Position numbers and translations under genes: made by a program. Under the pieces are notes generated by a model. That model had not been told where the DNA came from and did not search any database. It saw nothing but the letters and a program-made list of their open reading frames with translations. A stretch of 64,000 bases of DNA from Streptomyces hayashii (GTDB lineage: Bacteria > Actinomycetota > Actinomycetes > Streptomycetales > Streptomycetaceae): positions 1 to 64,000 of the forward strand of contig NZ_JAHHIU010000078.1 of the NCBI RefSeq assembly GCF_024539815.1, read 5' to 3'. Below, piece by piece: positions 1 through 9,097 of this stretch (within the stretch, counting starts at the first letter, position 1; the number at the start of each line of letters is the position of its first letter).

Positions 1-60
1 CCTCCGCCGCCCCCGCCGGGTCCGATCCCGATTCCGCCCCCGCCGGGTGGCGGTTCGTAA
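1..60 (+). CDS. C-terminal end of a gene entering from the left (partial)
   Basis: Frame 1 is open from the first base to TAA at 58-60 and encodes a proline/glycine-rich tail (PPPPPPGPIPIPPPP then GGGS). Only 19 residues are visible, so no function can be given. A hairpin with terminator character follows 13 bases later, which supports a real gene end here. Confidence 0.5.
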   Translation, partial: PPPPPPGPIPIPPPPGGGS

Positions 61-73
61 GTCCCCGGCGCCA

Positions 74-108
74 GGCCGTGCGTCCCGTATCCGACGGGGC
101 GCACGGCC
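74..108 (+). terminator. Hairpin between the partial gene and the first operon
   Basis: A 15-bp stem (74-88 with 94-108, one G-U pair) closes a 5-base loop. There is no clear T-run. Its place just after the stop at 60 and before the ribosome site of the next gene suggests a terminator. Confidence 0.45.
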
Positions 109-147
109 GCTGCTGTCTCAAGCGCAGGCATCGACAAGGAGAACCCC

Positions 148-984
148 GTGCAGGGAATCACTGTGCTCAACCCCGACGAGCTGGGGCAGGACCCCGCTGT
201 CGGCATGGATTTGGCCCTCGCGCTGGGCGTGGGACACCTGGAGATCCGTACGGCCTACGGCTCGAACGCCCTCGTCCTGGACGACGCGCAGCTTCGCGAG
301 GTCCGGCGGCTGGCCGACGAGCGGGGTCTGCGGGCGGCGGCGCTGGCGTCCCCGCTGTGGAAGTGGTGCCGCCCCGAGGCCGTTCCCGGCAAGGTCGACA
401 GCTTCGGCTTCCCCACGCGGGTGCCGGCCGAGGATCGGGAACGCTGGGTGGACCGCGCGCTCGCCGTCGCCGACATCCTGGGCACCGACCGCGTCCGCGT
501 CTTCTCCCACCTGTCCGTGGGTGAGCAGACGGAGACGTTCCTGGGCGATCCGCTGCTGACGTACGCGCTCAAGGCCGCGGAGCGGGCCGGGGTGCGGCTG
601 CTGCTGGAGAACGAGCCGGTGTGCACGGTCGCCGAACCGGCGCCCCTTCTGGACGTGCTCCGCGAGTACACCGGCCTGGGGCTGTGGCTCGACCTGGGGA
701 ACCTGTACGAGGTCGGCCACGGCACGGCGGAAGCCGTCGAGGCGCTCGCCCCGTACGCCGAGTACGTCCACATCAAGGACTACGTGCCGCGCGATGACGG
801 CATGAAGCAGTTCGTGGCGGCGGGCGCCGGCGACGTGCCGTACAGCGATCTGCTCCCCGCGCTGCACCGGGTGCGGCCGGTGCTGCCGTACGCGCTGGAG
901 ACGCACGTGCGCGAGAGTCCGGGCGACGCACTGACGAGCGGCGCGGCGTTCCTGCGTGGTGCTGTACCGGGCGGTCTGACGTGA
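148..984 (+). CDS. Sugar phosphate isomerase/epimerase-like TIM barrel protein
   Basis: This 278-residue protein has the pattern of the xylose-isomerase-like / AP endonuclease 2 TIM-barrel family. Likely metal ligands are visible in order: LLLENEP (Glu154/156), WLDLGNL (Asp182), YVHIKDY (His208) and ALETH (Glu251). Known members isomerise or epimerise sugars and cyclitols with a divalent metal; the substrate here is unknown. The GTG start at 148 is chosen because AAGGAG lies six bases upstream. Its stop overlaps the GTG of the next gene (GTGA), so the two are probably co-translated. With a Gfo/Idh oxidoreductase next door, the pair resembles inositol or deoxysugar catabolic and biosynthetic pairs. 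Family is fairly sure; function is inference. Confidence 0.85.
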   Translation: MQGITVLNPDELGQDPAVGMDLALALGVGHLEIRTAYGSNALVLDDAQLREVRRLADERGLRAAALASPLWKWCRPEAVPGKVDSFGFPTRVPAEDRERWVDRALAVADILGTDRVRVFSHLSVGEQTETFLGDPLLTYALKAAERAGVRLLLENEPVCTVAEPAPLLDVLREYTGLGLWLDLGNLYEVGHGTAEAVEALAPYAEYVHIKDYVPRDDGMKQFVAAGAGDVPYSDLLPALHRVRPVLPYALETHVRESPGDALTSGAAFLRGAVPGGLT

Positions 985-1916
985 GGCGGGTCCTGCTCAT
1001 CGGCTCGGGGGAGGTTGGAGCCAAACACGCCGAGGCCCTGACCCACACCGACGGAATGGACCTGGTGGGCATCGCCGACCCCTCTCCGGTCGTTGCCCCG
1101 CCCGCCGGGGTGCCGCTGTTCACCCGGTGGGAAACGGCCCTGGAGACCCTCGCACCGGACGTGGTCGTAGTGGCCACACCGCCCGGAACCGCCCTGGTGG
1201 CAGCCCGCGCCGCCGCGCGGGGCGGCGCGGCCGTCCTGGTGGAGAAGCCGGTCACGCTCGACCCGGCCGATCTGGCGGCAGCGCCGGAAGATGAACGGAT
1301 CTTCGTCGCCTTCCAGCCGCACTTCGCCCCCGGACTCGCCGGGCTGCTCGACCAGGCACCGACGGTTCGCCGGGCCGCCGTGACGCTGGTGTGCCGCCGG
1401 GACCGCGCCTACTACCGAACCTGGCGCACCCGGTACGCCACCGCCGGGGGCGTCCTGCACCAGCAGGCCATTCACGGCTTGGCCCTCGCCCTACGCCTCC
1501 TGTCCCCCTCGCCCATCGCTTCCTGCACCGCCGAGGTGCACCGCGTCCGGCAGTGGGCCGAATCCGAGGACCGCATCACCGCGGCGGTGGCGTTCGAAGA
1601 CGGCGCGCTCCTGACGGTGGACGCCCGGGTCGACAGCGTCGACCAACCGCGGTGCCACGAGGTGACGCTGCACCTGGACGACGGACAGCAGGTGCATGTG
1701 CGCGGCCGGAACCTCGAAGCCGGCCTCGGCGATCCGCTGTCCGCGCCCGGCGACCTGGCGCTGCGCCAGGCCATGTACCGGGCCCTGCCCGCCGGTGACG
1801 CCGGTCCGCGCCACCCGTCCCTGTTCCCGCTCCCTCAACTGCGCCGCACCCTGGAGGTCATCGGCCATGCCTACCGCACCGCACGCAACGTTTCTGAGGC
1901 CGGTACTGCCGCATGA
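981..1916 (+). CDS. Gfo/Idh/MocA-family NAD(P)-dependent oxidoreductase
   Basis: The 311-residue product begins with a Rossmann fold (VLLIGSGEVGAKHAEAL, residues 4-20). It has the family's EKPVT motif near residue 93, whose lysine normally helps hydride transfer on a sugar or cyclitol hydroxyl. The C-terminal half fits the alpha/beta dimerisation domain. It starts at GTG 981 inside the stop of the isomerase-like gene and overlaps the start of the SAM synthetase gene by 50 bases, so it is part of one transcript. The natural substrate cannot be read from sequence. Together with its upstream neighbour it probably oxidises and rearranges a sugar-derived intermediate. Confidence 0.85.
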   Translation: MRRVLLIGSGEVGAKHAEALTHTDGMDLVGIADPSPVVAPPAGVPLFTRWETALETLAPDVVVVATPPGTALVAARAAARGGAAVLVEKPVTLDPADLAAAPEDERIFVAFQPHFAPGLAGLLDQAPTVRRAAVTLVCRRDRAYYRTWRTRYATAGGVLHQQAIHGLALALRLLSPSPIASCTAEVHRVRQWAESEDRITAAVAFEDGALLTVDARVDSVDQPRCHEVTLHLDDGQQVHVRGRNLEAGLGDPLSAPGDLALRQAMYRALPAGDAGPRHPSLFPLPQLRRTLEVIGHAYRTARNVSEAGTAA

Positions 1917-3090
1917 CCTCGGTATCGAGGTCGTCGAGCGCAAAGGCGTTGGACACCCCGACACCCTCGCCGACTCCATCGCCGAGCTGGCCTCGATCCG
2001 CTACAGCGAATACTGCCTGCGCGAGTTCGGCGCCATCCTGCACCACAACCTCGACAAGGTCGCCGTCCTCGGGGGCCGCGCCCGCTTCGGTGACACCGAC
2101 GGCACGTACGACCGCCCCGTCCGCGTGATCTTCGGCGGCCGGATCTCCACCTCATTCGCCGGCCGTACGATCCCCGTGCGCGAGATCCTCGAAGACGCCG
2201 CCGCCGAGCAACTGCGCACCGCCCTGCCGGGGTTCGAGCACATCACGTGGCAGGCCCAGCACGAGACGACCGACTCCTCCAAGTTCGAGCGTTGGTTCGC
2301 CCCTCACGGCTTGGAGGACCTGCCGGAGCGCCCCACCGCCTTTTCGAACGACACCGCGTTCCTCGTCGGCACCGCACCGCGCACCACGGCCGAGACCGTC
2401 GCGCTGCTCACCGAAGCCTGGTTCCGTAAGCAGCCGTGGGCCGGAAGCGACATCAAGGCCCTGGTCATCCGCGACGAGCACGCACTGACCGTCACCGTGT
2501 GCGTCCCGGCCGTGGCCGGACACCTGGCCAGCAGCGCGGAGTTCGAGGACGCCGTCAGCGACGCCGCCCGGGAACTCACCACCCAGCTCCTCAAGCGCCT
2601 GCCCGGTCCGGTCACGGTCGTGTGCAACACCCGCAACAGCCGCACGGGCCCGCTGTCGAGCCAATACTTCACCCTCTCCGGATCGGCGATCGACTACGGC
2701 GAAGACGGTCTGGTCGGCCGGGGCAACGCCCGCTCCGGGCTGATCACCCCCGGCCTGCAGGCCGGCAACGAAGCGCTGTTCGGGAAAAACCCCGCCTACC
2801 ACGTGGGCAAGGTCGGCGGGTGGCTCGTCGACAAGGCGAGCCGCTCGCTCGCCGAGCAGGCCGGCCCGTGCCGCATCGCGGTGATGTGGCGCAACGGGAG
2901 CCCCTACCCCGAGCCCGCCTCGCTCGACATCACCGCCACCCACCTCGCCCCGGCGGGCGACGAGCTGGTGCGCGACGTGCTGTGCCGCACCGACTGGGTG
3001 CCCGATCTCGTGGACAACCAGCACTACCTGCCCCGCGTTTTGCCGGTGCCCGAATTGCTGGCCGAACTCGACCCGCCCACGCTGTCGTGA
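1867..3090 (+). CDS. Archaeal-type S-adenosylmethionine synthetase
   Basis: The protein (407 residues) carries the signature of the archaeal methionine adenosyltransferase family: VVERKGVGHPDTLADSIAE near the N-terminus, then conserved blocks such as NTRNSRTG and GRGNARSGLI. The length matches that family (about 400) and not the bacterial MetK fold. The family makes SAM from methionine and ATP. The start at ATG 1867 is preceded by GGAGGT at eight bases, although it lies inside the upstream gene. A second, archaeal-type SAM synthetase inside a biosynthetic operon is a known way to supply SAM for a dedicated pathway. No complete methyltransferase lies in this operon; a possible one is truncated at 61.4 kb. 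Confidence 0.88.
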   Translation: MPTAPHATFLRPVLPHDLGIEVVERKGVGHPDTLADSIAELASIRYSEYCLREFGAILHHNLDKVAVLGGRARFGDTDGTYDRPVRVIFGGRISTSFAGRTIPVREILEDAAAEQLRTALPGFEHITWQAQHETTDSSKFERWFAPHGLEDLPERPTAFSNDTAFLVGTAPRTTAETVALLTEAWFRKQPWAGSDIKALVIRDEHALTVTVCVPAVAGHLASSAEFEDAVSDAARELTTQLLKRLPGPVTVVCNTRNSRTGPLSSQYFTLSGSAIDYGEDGLVGRGNARSGLITPGLQAGNEALFGKNPAYHVGKVGGWLVDKASRSLAEQAGPCRIAVMWRNGSPYPEPASLDITATHLAPAGDELVRDVLCRTDWVPDLVDNQHYLPRVLPVPELLAELDPPTLS

Positions 3091-3974
3091 ACCCGGCCGC
3101 CGTGGCGACCGGCCACCTCACTGCTGCCCTGGAGCTTCCTCCGGGGCTGGACACGGGCCCGGCCGTCACGGCGGCAAGCCGGCTCCCCGGCGGCTGGCAC
3201 CTGTCCACCCCGGACCCCAAGCACCGGGACTGCCCGAGCGTGACGGTGACCTACGCCGACGCAGAGCCCACCGTCACCGTGGACGGGCAGACGGTGCGCA
3301 TGAGCCTCACCCGCGGCGCCGCCCGGTCCTCGACGCTCGCCTACACGACCTACACCGCACTGGAACGGGCCCGCCAGCAGCGGCAGATGCTCACCCTCCA
3401 CGCCAACGCCGCCGTTACGCCGAGCGGACGGGGCATCCTGCTGCTGGGCAACAAGGGCGCGGGCAAGACCAGCGTGACGCTGGCCCTCGGCGCACGCGGC
3501 TGGATCCACGCAGGCGACGATCTGACCGTCCTGGCCGAGCACGACGCGGAACTGCTGATCCTGCCGGGCAAGGCGACAGCCGCCGTCCGCCCGCAGGACC
3601 CGGAGCTGTGGCAGGCCCCGAAGCCCGTCGTCGACCTCGCCCCCTTCCTCCGCGTCCCCGTCCCCCTGGCGGCGGTCATCCGCCTTACCGTCCACCCCGC
3701 CGTCCCCCGCCCCGTGCTGGTGCCGGCCACACCGTTCTCGGCAAACGAGCAACTCCGTCTCCACGAGGCCCTCGCCCGGTACATCAGCGGACTCCCGACT
3801 CCGTTGACCGGCCCCACCGGGGCACCGTACGGACCCGTATGGCCGCTGGACGACCTCCCGCTCGCCCGCTGGCGAGCCCACCTGATCGCACGACTCGAAC
3901 ATCACCCGTACACCTACCTGTACGCGCCCGACCCGCAGACCGCCGCCGACCTCATCACCGAGGAGCACGTGTGA
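3087..3974 (+). CDS. HPr-kinase-like P-loop protein
   Basis: This 295-residue protein has a Walker A loop, LLGNKGAGKTS, at about residues 116-126, followed by GDDLTVL. It resembles the HPr kinase C-terminal fold, as found in many small HprK-like proteins of actinomycete biosynthetic clusters. There is no HPr-type phosphocarrier nearby, and such proteins are thought to phosphorylate small molecules or peptides rather than HPr. The GTG start at 3087 overlaps the TGA of the SAM synthetase gene, and its own stop overlaps the next GTG. It probably phosphorylates a pathway intermediate; the substrate is unknown. Confidence 0.7.
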   Translation: MNPAAVATGHLTAALELPPGLDTGPAVTAASRLPGGWHLSTPDPKHRDCPSVTVTYADAEPTVTVDGQTVRMSLTRGAARSSTLAYTTYTALERARQQRQMLTLHANAAVTPSGRGILLLGNKGAGKTSVTLALGARGWIHAGDDLTVLAEHDAELLILPGKATAAVRPQDPELWQAPKPVVDLAPFLRVPVPLAAVIRLTVHPAVPRPVLVPATPFSANEQLRLHEALARYISGLPTPLTGPTGAPYGPVWPLDDLPLARWRAHLIARLEHHPYTYLYAPDPQTAADLITEEHV

Positions 3975-5026
3975 CGCCGAAGCCCGCTGCCGCGATCCTG
4001 CCCAGCCGCGACGAACCCGCCACCATCGCCGCCGTCACCGCGGCCGTCGACACGGCGCTGAACGACCCGAGCGCGGTCATCATCCACGCCGACTCCTCCG
4101 ACCACCCCACGACCAGCAACCACTTCACCGCCACCCCCACCCGAGCCCGCAAGATCAGCCTTACCAACCTCCCCCGGGGCAAAGGCGCGCAGATCCTGGC
4201 GGCACTCGCACACCTGCCGGACCCGGACGGCCCCGTCCTCATCGCTGACACCGACGCCCGCAACCCCAACCCCGACGTGTACCGCGAACTCCTCGTACAC
4301 GCAGAACGCGGATGCGCCATCGCCGACTACCCGCGCTACTGGGACGAGGCCAACTTGACCTCGCACCTGGCCCGCCCGCTGATAGCCGCCACCACCGGCC
4401 ACGACGTCCCCCAGCCGCTCGCCGGCGACCTCGCACTCTCCGCCCTCGCCATCCGCACTGTACGGACCACCGTCAACACGGTGGACGCCCACCTCCGCCC
4501 GGCTGTCAACGGATACGGCATCGACGCGTTCCTCCTGCTGACGGCCGCCCCCACCGGCCGCCTCACCTCCGTCACCGTGCAGGCCCCGAAGACGCACGCG
4601 GCGTCGTTCCCGCACCTGCGACAGATCTACGACCAGGCCGTGCCGGTCCTCCTGGCTCTCACCGCCGACTGGCCCCACCGGCCCGTACCGAGAGCGAGCG
4701 CTCCGCCCTACCGCCCCGCGCACCGCACCCACGACCCCGGCCGCCGCGCCGCCGTGCTGGCCACACTCGACGCATTCGCACCCCCAGACCCCCGATACGA
4801 TGCCTGTCCGTGGCCGGTGGCTGTAGCCGATGCCTGGCACTCCGTCAGGAACGGTGCCGCCCCTCACGAGGCAGCCCACGGACTGTGGCCGCACTACGTC
4901 CACCGCGTCCGCACCTGGCTCACCGCCGCGACACCGCCGAACGAAAGGGCGGCGCAGCTCGCCGCCGCCCACACCCGGCTGTTCGGTGTCCTGACCGCCC
5001 ACCCCACTCGGAGCCGCATCTCATGA
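3971..5026 (+). CDS. GT-A type glycosyltransferase-like protein
   Basis: The 351-residue protein opens with AAAILPSRDEPATIAAVTAAVD, split here as a family-2-like nucleotide-sugar start, and has VLIADTDARNPNP at about residues 91-103. The Asp-X-Asp core there is what GT-A enzymes use to bind metal and nucleotide sugar. A central NGYGIDAFLL block fits an acceptor-side motif. The GTG start at 3971 overlaps the stop of the kinase-like gene; its own stop overlaps the ATG of the CofE-like gene. It likely transfers a sugar in the same pathway. Donor and acceptor cannot be read from sequence. Confidence 0.7.
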   Translation: MTPKPAAAILPSRDEPATIAAVTAAVDTALNDPSAVIIHADSSDHPTTSNHFTATPTRARKISLTNLPRGKGAQILAALAHLPDPDGPVLIADTDARNPNPDVYRELLVHAERGCAIADYPRYWDEANLTSHLARPLIAATTGHDVPQPLAGDLALSALAIRTVRTTVNTVDAHLRPAVNGYGIDAFLLLTAAPTGRLTSVTVQAPKTHAASFPHLRQIYDQAVPVLLALTADWPHRPVPRASAPPYRPAHRTHDPGRRAAVLATLDAFAPPDPRYDACPWPVAVADAWHSVRNGAAPHEAAHGLWPHYVHRVRTWLTAATPPNERAAQLAAAHTRLFGVLTAHPTRSRIS

Positions 5027-5763
5027 GCACCACGACCGGCACCTTCTGCGCGTTCGCCCTGGAACCCTTCCCCACCATCGCGCGCGGCGATGACCTCTCG
5101 GGCGTGATCACGGATGTCCTGTCCGCCCAGGCCACGGAACTGCAGGACGGTGACGTGATCGTTGTCGCCTCGAAGGTCGTCTCGATCGCCGAGGGGCGGT
5201 TCGTCGATCTCGCGGGCGTGACCCCCAGCCCGGCCGCCCTCGACCTGTCCGCGCGCACCGGCAAACCGGCCGAGATCGTGGAGATGATTCTCGGTGAATC
5301 CAGCGAGCACTTCGTGGCCGGGGAGCGCGGGCCGATCATCGCCCGACATCACCTCGGGTACCAGCTGACGTCGGCCGGCATCGACCGCGCCGGGGCCGAC
5401 GGGGCGTGGCTGCTGCCCAAGGACCCCGACGCGTCCGCCCGCGCGCTGCGCGACGCGATCACGGCGTTCAGCGGCGTCACCGTCGCCGTGGTAATCGCCG
5501 ACTCCGACGGACGCGCGGACCGGCGCGGCGCCACCGTCATCAGCATCGGCGCCGCCGGCATCGCACCGCTGCGCGTCACCGAGCACGCCGAGCCCGGCGG
5601 GAAGACCAAGCGGCAGGAGGAAACCCTGACCGACCTGGTGGCAGCAGCAGCCGGTCTGATCCTCGGACAGCGAGGCCGCGGCGCCCCCGTCGCCGTGCTA
5701 CGGGGCATCGCCTACGAGGCCAGCGACGAAGGAGTGGCCGCGATGCTCCACCATGCGCCGTGA
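5023..5763 (+). CDS. CofE-like (F420-0:gamma-glutamyl ligase family) protein
   Basis: At 246 residues this matches CofE, the GTP-dependent ligase that adds glutamate to coenzyme F420-0. Recognisable blocks are DVIVVASKVVSIAEGR, LVAGERGPIIARH-like (residues about 94-110), VVIADSDGRADRRG and GIAYEASDEG. The acidic, metal-binding DGDVI and DSDGR segments are in place. No other F420 genes are near, so this copy probably forms an amide or peptide bond in a dedicated pathway rather than making F420. The start ATG overlaps the previous stop (ATGA). Confidence 0.8.
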   Translation: MSTTTGTFCAFALEPFPTIARGDDLSGVITDVLSAQATELQDGDVIVVASKVVSIAEGRFVDLAGVTPSPAALDLSARTGKPAEIVEMILGESSEHFVAGERGPIIARHHLGYQLTSAGIDRAGADGAWLLPKDPDASARALRDAITAFSGVTVAVVIADSDGRADRRGATVISIGAAGIAPLRVTEHAEPGGKTKRQEETLTDLVAAAAGLILGQRGRGAPVAVLRGIAYEASDEGVAAMLHHAP

Positions 5764-6572
5764 CACGGCTGGCTCTGCTAGGGTCGCCTGTCGACGCCGC
5801 GCTGTCGCCCGTTCTGCACCGGGCGGCCTACGCCGCGATGGGCCTGCCCTGGACGTATCACGCCATCGAATGCCGCTCCCAGGACCTGCCGCGCTTCCTG
5901 GCCTCCCTCGACGACAGATGGGGCGGCTTCTCGCTGACCATGCCGCTCAAGCGCACCGTTGTCCCCCTTCTGGACGAAGTGTCGGAGACGGTCTCGCGGA
6001 TCGGCGCTGCGAACACCATCGTCGTGACACCCAGCGGCCGACTCCTCGGGGAAAACACCGACCTGTACGGGATGGTGCAGGCGTTGCGCGAGGCAGACGT
6101 GACCACTGCCACTACCGTCACCGTGCTCGGTGCGGGGGCGACGGCCTGCACAGCGCTCGCCGCCGGACGTGAACTGGGCTGCGATCAGGCAGTCGTGATC
6201 GCCCGCGACACAGGCAGGGCCAGTTCCCTGCTCGGCCCGACGGCCGAACGAATCGGCATCAAGATCAGCATCAAGCCGTGGACAGCCGCCGTCCATCACC
6301 TGGCCGTCGACCTCGTTGTATCCGCTCTGCCACCCCATGCCGCGGATGCTTTCGCCCCGCTGTGGACACGAGGCACCGGCACCCTCATGGACGTCGTCTA
6401 CCGTCCCTGGCCCAGCGGTTTTGCGCACGCCGCCCAAGACGCCGGGCGGAACGTAGTGGGAGGGCTGCCGATGCTCGTACACCAAGCCGCACGACAAGTC
6501 GTCCTCCAGACGGGACACTCCCCAGCGCCGGTCACCGAGATGCTGTTGGCCAGTCAACGCGAGATCCAGTAG
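5760..6572 (+). CDS. aroE: Shikimate dehydrogenase-like enzyme
   Basis: The 270-residue product has the AroE layout. The N-terminal substrate domain contains LLGSPVDAALSPVLHRAA (family SxS motif altered to LSP), FSLTMPLKR (the family's N-V-T-x-P-x-K with Thr and Lys kept) and GAANTIV. GENTDLYG supplies the catalytic Asp. VTVLGAGATACTALAA is the NADP-binding loop. It probably reduces a dehydroshikimate-like or quinate-like ketone. It is the last gene of the operon, starting on a GTG that overlaps the CofE-like stop. A dedicated pathway role is more likely than the housekeeping one, given the neighbours. The gene symbol reflects family only. Confidence 0.8.
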   Translation: MTRLALLGSPVDAALSPVLHRAAYAAMGLPWTYHAIECRSQDLPRFLASLDDRWGGFSLTMPLKRTVVPLLDEVSETVSRIGAANTIVVTPSGRLLGENTDLYGMVQALREADVTTATTVTVLGAGATACTALAAGRELGCDQAVVIARDTGRASSLLGPTAERIGIKISIKPWTAAVHHLAVDLVVSALPPHAADAFAPLWTRGTGTLMDVVYRPWPSGFAHAAQDAGRNVVGGLPMLVHQAARQVVLQTGHSPAPVTEMLLASQREIQ

Positions 6573-7249
6573 TTCGAGTGACGCTGACCAAGCCATCCCC
6601 AGAAGCCGAGCTCCCGGATACACAGGTCAAGTTCGCATTCAGTCGATACCGTGGCGCGTCATGAAGCCCTTGGTCTTCAAGCACGCCTGAGCTCGCGCTG
6701 GGATACGTGCGAGCGTTGAGCTGCGACCTTGACGCTTCACGTGTTCATGGATGACGGGGCCCTCGCGCCGCCGACGCCTTCAGCGATCTCCTCGCCAAGG
6801 CGTACATCCTCGACGACGGCCATGATGCTGGACCGCGGCGTCACTGGGCCGGGCAGTTCGCGGCAACCATTCCGACTGGATCGGCCGGCAGGGGAGTGGG
6901 GCAGTTCCGAGCTCCGACGGCGCCGGCCCGTCGTCCGGCTCCCCGAGGACCGAAGCACTCTGTGGTCAGGGCGTCGGCATCCGTGCGCTGTGCGGCTGCA
7001 GTCTGGGGCGTCGGTTCGCAGCCGCAGTGGGTTGAGCGCGGTGCCTGCACGGCCGGCTGCCGCCTTGCGAGCCCGGCCTGCCAGGGCTGTCAGCCCTGCG
7101 CGGTGTGCGGCGATCGAAGCGGCAACGGTGCCCCCGGCTTGGATGGCCAGTGCGGGGATCGGACGGAGGGCGACAGCGGCCGCAGCTGCAGTCTGTGAGC
7201 TGCTGGGGCGCTCGGCAGGTGTCGCAGGGGCGACAGTTATCCTGTCAGC
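6573..7249. other. Long intergenic stretch with possible gene remnants
   Basis: No complete gene is convincing. A + frame from about 6757 reads AADAFSDLLAKAYILDDG and onward without start. A - frame at about 7195-7010 reads ALRPIPALAIQAGGTVAASI and onward, also without start. Both have codon use like real genes and look like debris of insertions. Confidence 0.35.
7232..7246. promoter_or_regulatory. Small dyad before the HEPN/zinc-ribbon gene
   Basis: GACAG-TTATC-CTGTC, a perfect 5-bp inverted repeat, ends four bases before the GTG start at 7250. It also contains a TTATCCT stretch that could serve as a -10. It could be an operator or overlap a leaderless promoter; no clear Shine-Dalgarno precedes the GTG. 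Confidence 0.3.
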
Positions 7250-8332
7250 GTGTTGACGAAAGATCAGGACCCCGCCCGAACGGGTGAGTCAGGCGACACA
7301 CCGCAGTGGAAGGTGGCGGCAACGGACGGGCCCTGGTTCGTGCCGCCGGAGCGTCCGGCCGGACCGCCGCAGTTGGACTTTCCTCCGATCCGCAACGGCA
7401 TCGACTACCTCGCCAGTGTTGTCGAGCATCTGGACGAGAACGCATCGGACGTCGGACCCCGGAACCTCAAGTACGCAGTCCTGCACCTGCAGGCCGCGGT
7501 CGAGGTGCTCCTCAAGGCCCGTCTGCTGCGCGAGCATTGGACCCTCATCTTCAAGGACCCCGGCAGGGCGACCAGGAAAGACTTCGAGAGTGGGGACTTC
7601 GAGAGCTGCGGGACCGAGGCGGCGGTCGAGCGCCTGCGCGACATAGCGGGGGTCGCCATCGACCGGAAGGAGGCCGAGGCGCTGAAGGACCTGGCGAAAG
7701 ACCGCAATGCCCTGCAACACTACGGCCTGACGCACAACGCCCACGCGGTCGAGGCCCGTGCCGGCCGGGTGCTCGACTTCCTCATGCGCTTCTTGGACAC
7801 CCAGCTCCTGCCGATGCTCGAAGGGCGGGAACGTGACAGGGCAGAGCGGGACATGATCCCGGTGGCCGAGGGTGTGAAGAACATCAGCTCCTACGTCAAA
7901 CGGCGCCTCAATCGGCTGCGCGGCGAGCTGGCCGGGCTGGAGAGCCGGACCATCATGTGCCCCGACTGCGAACAGATGACCCTCGTCGTCGCCCCCCACA
8001 GCGGAGACTGCCGCTTCTGCGGCGCGTCCTGGGACTCGGCCGAGCTGCTGGCCTTCGACTATCTCGGCTGCTCCGACGGCCAGTTGGCCCTGGCGTTCCC
8101 CTGCCCCCAATGCGACACCGCCGCCTTTGTCGAGGGCGTCAACTTCGCCGACGGCACCCGGCTGTCCGACACCCTGTACTGCTTCGGCTGCAGCAACCGC
8201 CACGAAGCGCGGGACCTCGCAACCTGTGCCGGCTGCAGCCGCCCGTGGCCCACCCCGGCCGACGCCGACCGTTTGGGCTTCACCCTGTGCCCGGACTGCC
8301 GAGCGCAGGGTGCGCCGGAGGACGTCGCATGA
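7250..8332 (+). CDS. HEPN-like protein with C-terminal zinc ribbons
   Basis: The N-terminal half of this 360-residue protein is helical and reads like a HEPN domain: NLKYAVLHLQAAVEVLLKARL (residues 72-92), then KDRNALQHYGL with an R-x4-H pair (Arg152, His157). That pair is the RNase signature of HEPN toxins. The C-terminal part from about residue 235 has six Cys-x2-Cys pairs (CPDC, CRFC, CPQC, CFGC, CAGC, CPDC), enough for three zinc ribbons. HEPN proteins with nucleic-acid-binding ribbons are often RNA-cleaving defence or toxin components; that role is inference. The stop overlaps the start of a broken downstream gene (ATGA), so a partner was once co-translated. Confidence 0.65.
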   Translation: MLTKDQDPARTGESGDTPQWKVAATDGPWFVPPERPAGPPQLDFPPIRNGIDYLASVVEHLDENASDVGPRNLKYAVLHLQAAVEVLLKARLLREHWTLIFKDPGRATRKDFESGDFESCGTEAAVERLRDIAGVAIDRKEAEALKDLAKDRNALQHYGLTHNAHAVEARAGRVLDFLMRFLDTQLLPMLEGRERDRAERDMIPVAEGVKNISSYVKRRLNRLRGELAGLESRTIMCPDCEQMTLVVAPHSGDCRFCGASWDSAELLAFDYLGCSDGQLALAFPCPQCDTAAFVEGVNFADGTRLSDTLYCFGCSNRHEARDLATCAGCSRPWPTPADADRLGFTLCPDCRAQGAPEDVA

Positions 8333-9096
8333 CCACGGCACTGGAGCGCTCACCCCGAACCACGCTGGCCACGCTTCGGCGCGTGACCTGTGGCCGCAGC
8401 ACGCGCGGAAGCTGCGCGGCCACCTCGTCGGCCTGTACGGCGAGGACGACGTGCTGCCGACCCTTGCGGCTTCCTGGAACGCCCACCAGCGCAGCGTGAA
8501 CACGCAGCGCGCGAACGCCCGGGGATTCAAGATCTTCGAGGAGTTCGCCCGGGAGCACGGTCGCGCTGCCGGCGGCCGACCTGGAAGCGGCGTTGCTGAC
8601 CAAGCTCTTACCCGGCTGCCGGCTCCTGCGCGGGCCGGCCGCGAGCCGCGGGAACGTCACGGCGGCGCTGCCGGACCACGAAATGGTGCACCTGGCCTGC
8701 CACACGGGCCAGGACCGGGACCGCGACTACGAGTCCCACCTCTTGCTCCACGACGGCAAACTCCACCAGCCCGACCTCCCGCTGACCGGCACCCGCCGCG
8801 GCGGGCTGGCGTTCCTGTCGGCCTGCGGCACCGCGCTGAGCCGGCTGGACCTTCCTGACGAGTCGCTGAGCCTCCTCAGCGGCTTCCACGCGGCTGGCTT
8901 CAGCCAGCTGATCGGCAGCCACTGGCCGGTCGATGACCACGCCACCACGCGCATGGCGGAGGCCTTCTACACCAACCTCCTGCCCCCGGCCCGGATGTCC
9001 GCGGCGGCGGCACTGCACGCCGCCGCCCGTACCCACCGCGACCGTGAACCGGACCGCCCGTCGCGGTGGGCGGCCTACCTGCACGTGGGGCCGTGA
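8329..9096 (+). pseudogene. Frameshifted remnant ending in a CHAT protease domain
   Basis: A gene seems to begin at ATG 8329, overlapping the HEPN stop. The readable protein then moves to another frame (RDLWPQHARKLRGHLVGLYG, about 8385-8575) and back again (VALPAADLEAALLTKLLPG to the stop at 9094). The last part is a CHAT (caspase-like) domain: MVHLACHTGQ with the catalytic His near 8690, LSACGTA with the catalytic Cys at 8824-8826, and FSQLIGSHWPVDDHATTRMA. Catalytic residues survive, but the frame does not. It may also be two fused fragments. It was probably an effector next to the HEPN protein. Confidence 0.6.
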
Positions 9097-9097
9097 G

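Noticed and set aside
5023..5763. Coenzyme F420 biosynthesis locus
   Set aside because: Only the CofE-like gene is present; no FbiA, FbiC or F420-dependent enzyme is near.
6729..7256. A 175-codon + strand frame in the gap before the HEPN gene
   Set aside because: Ser/Arg/Pro-rich shadow composition; better coding signal lies in other frames as short remnants.
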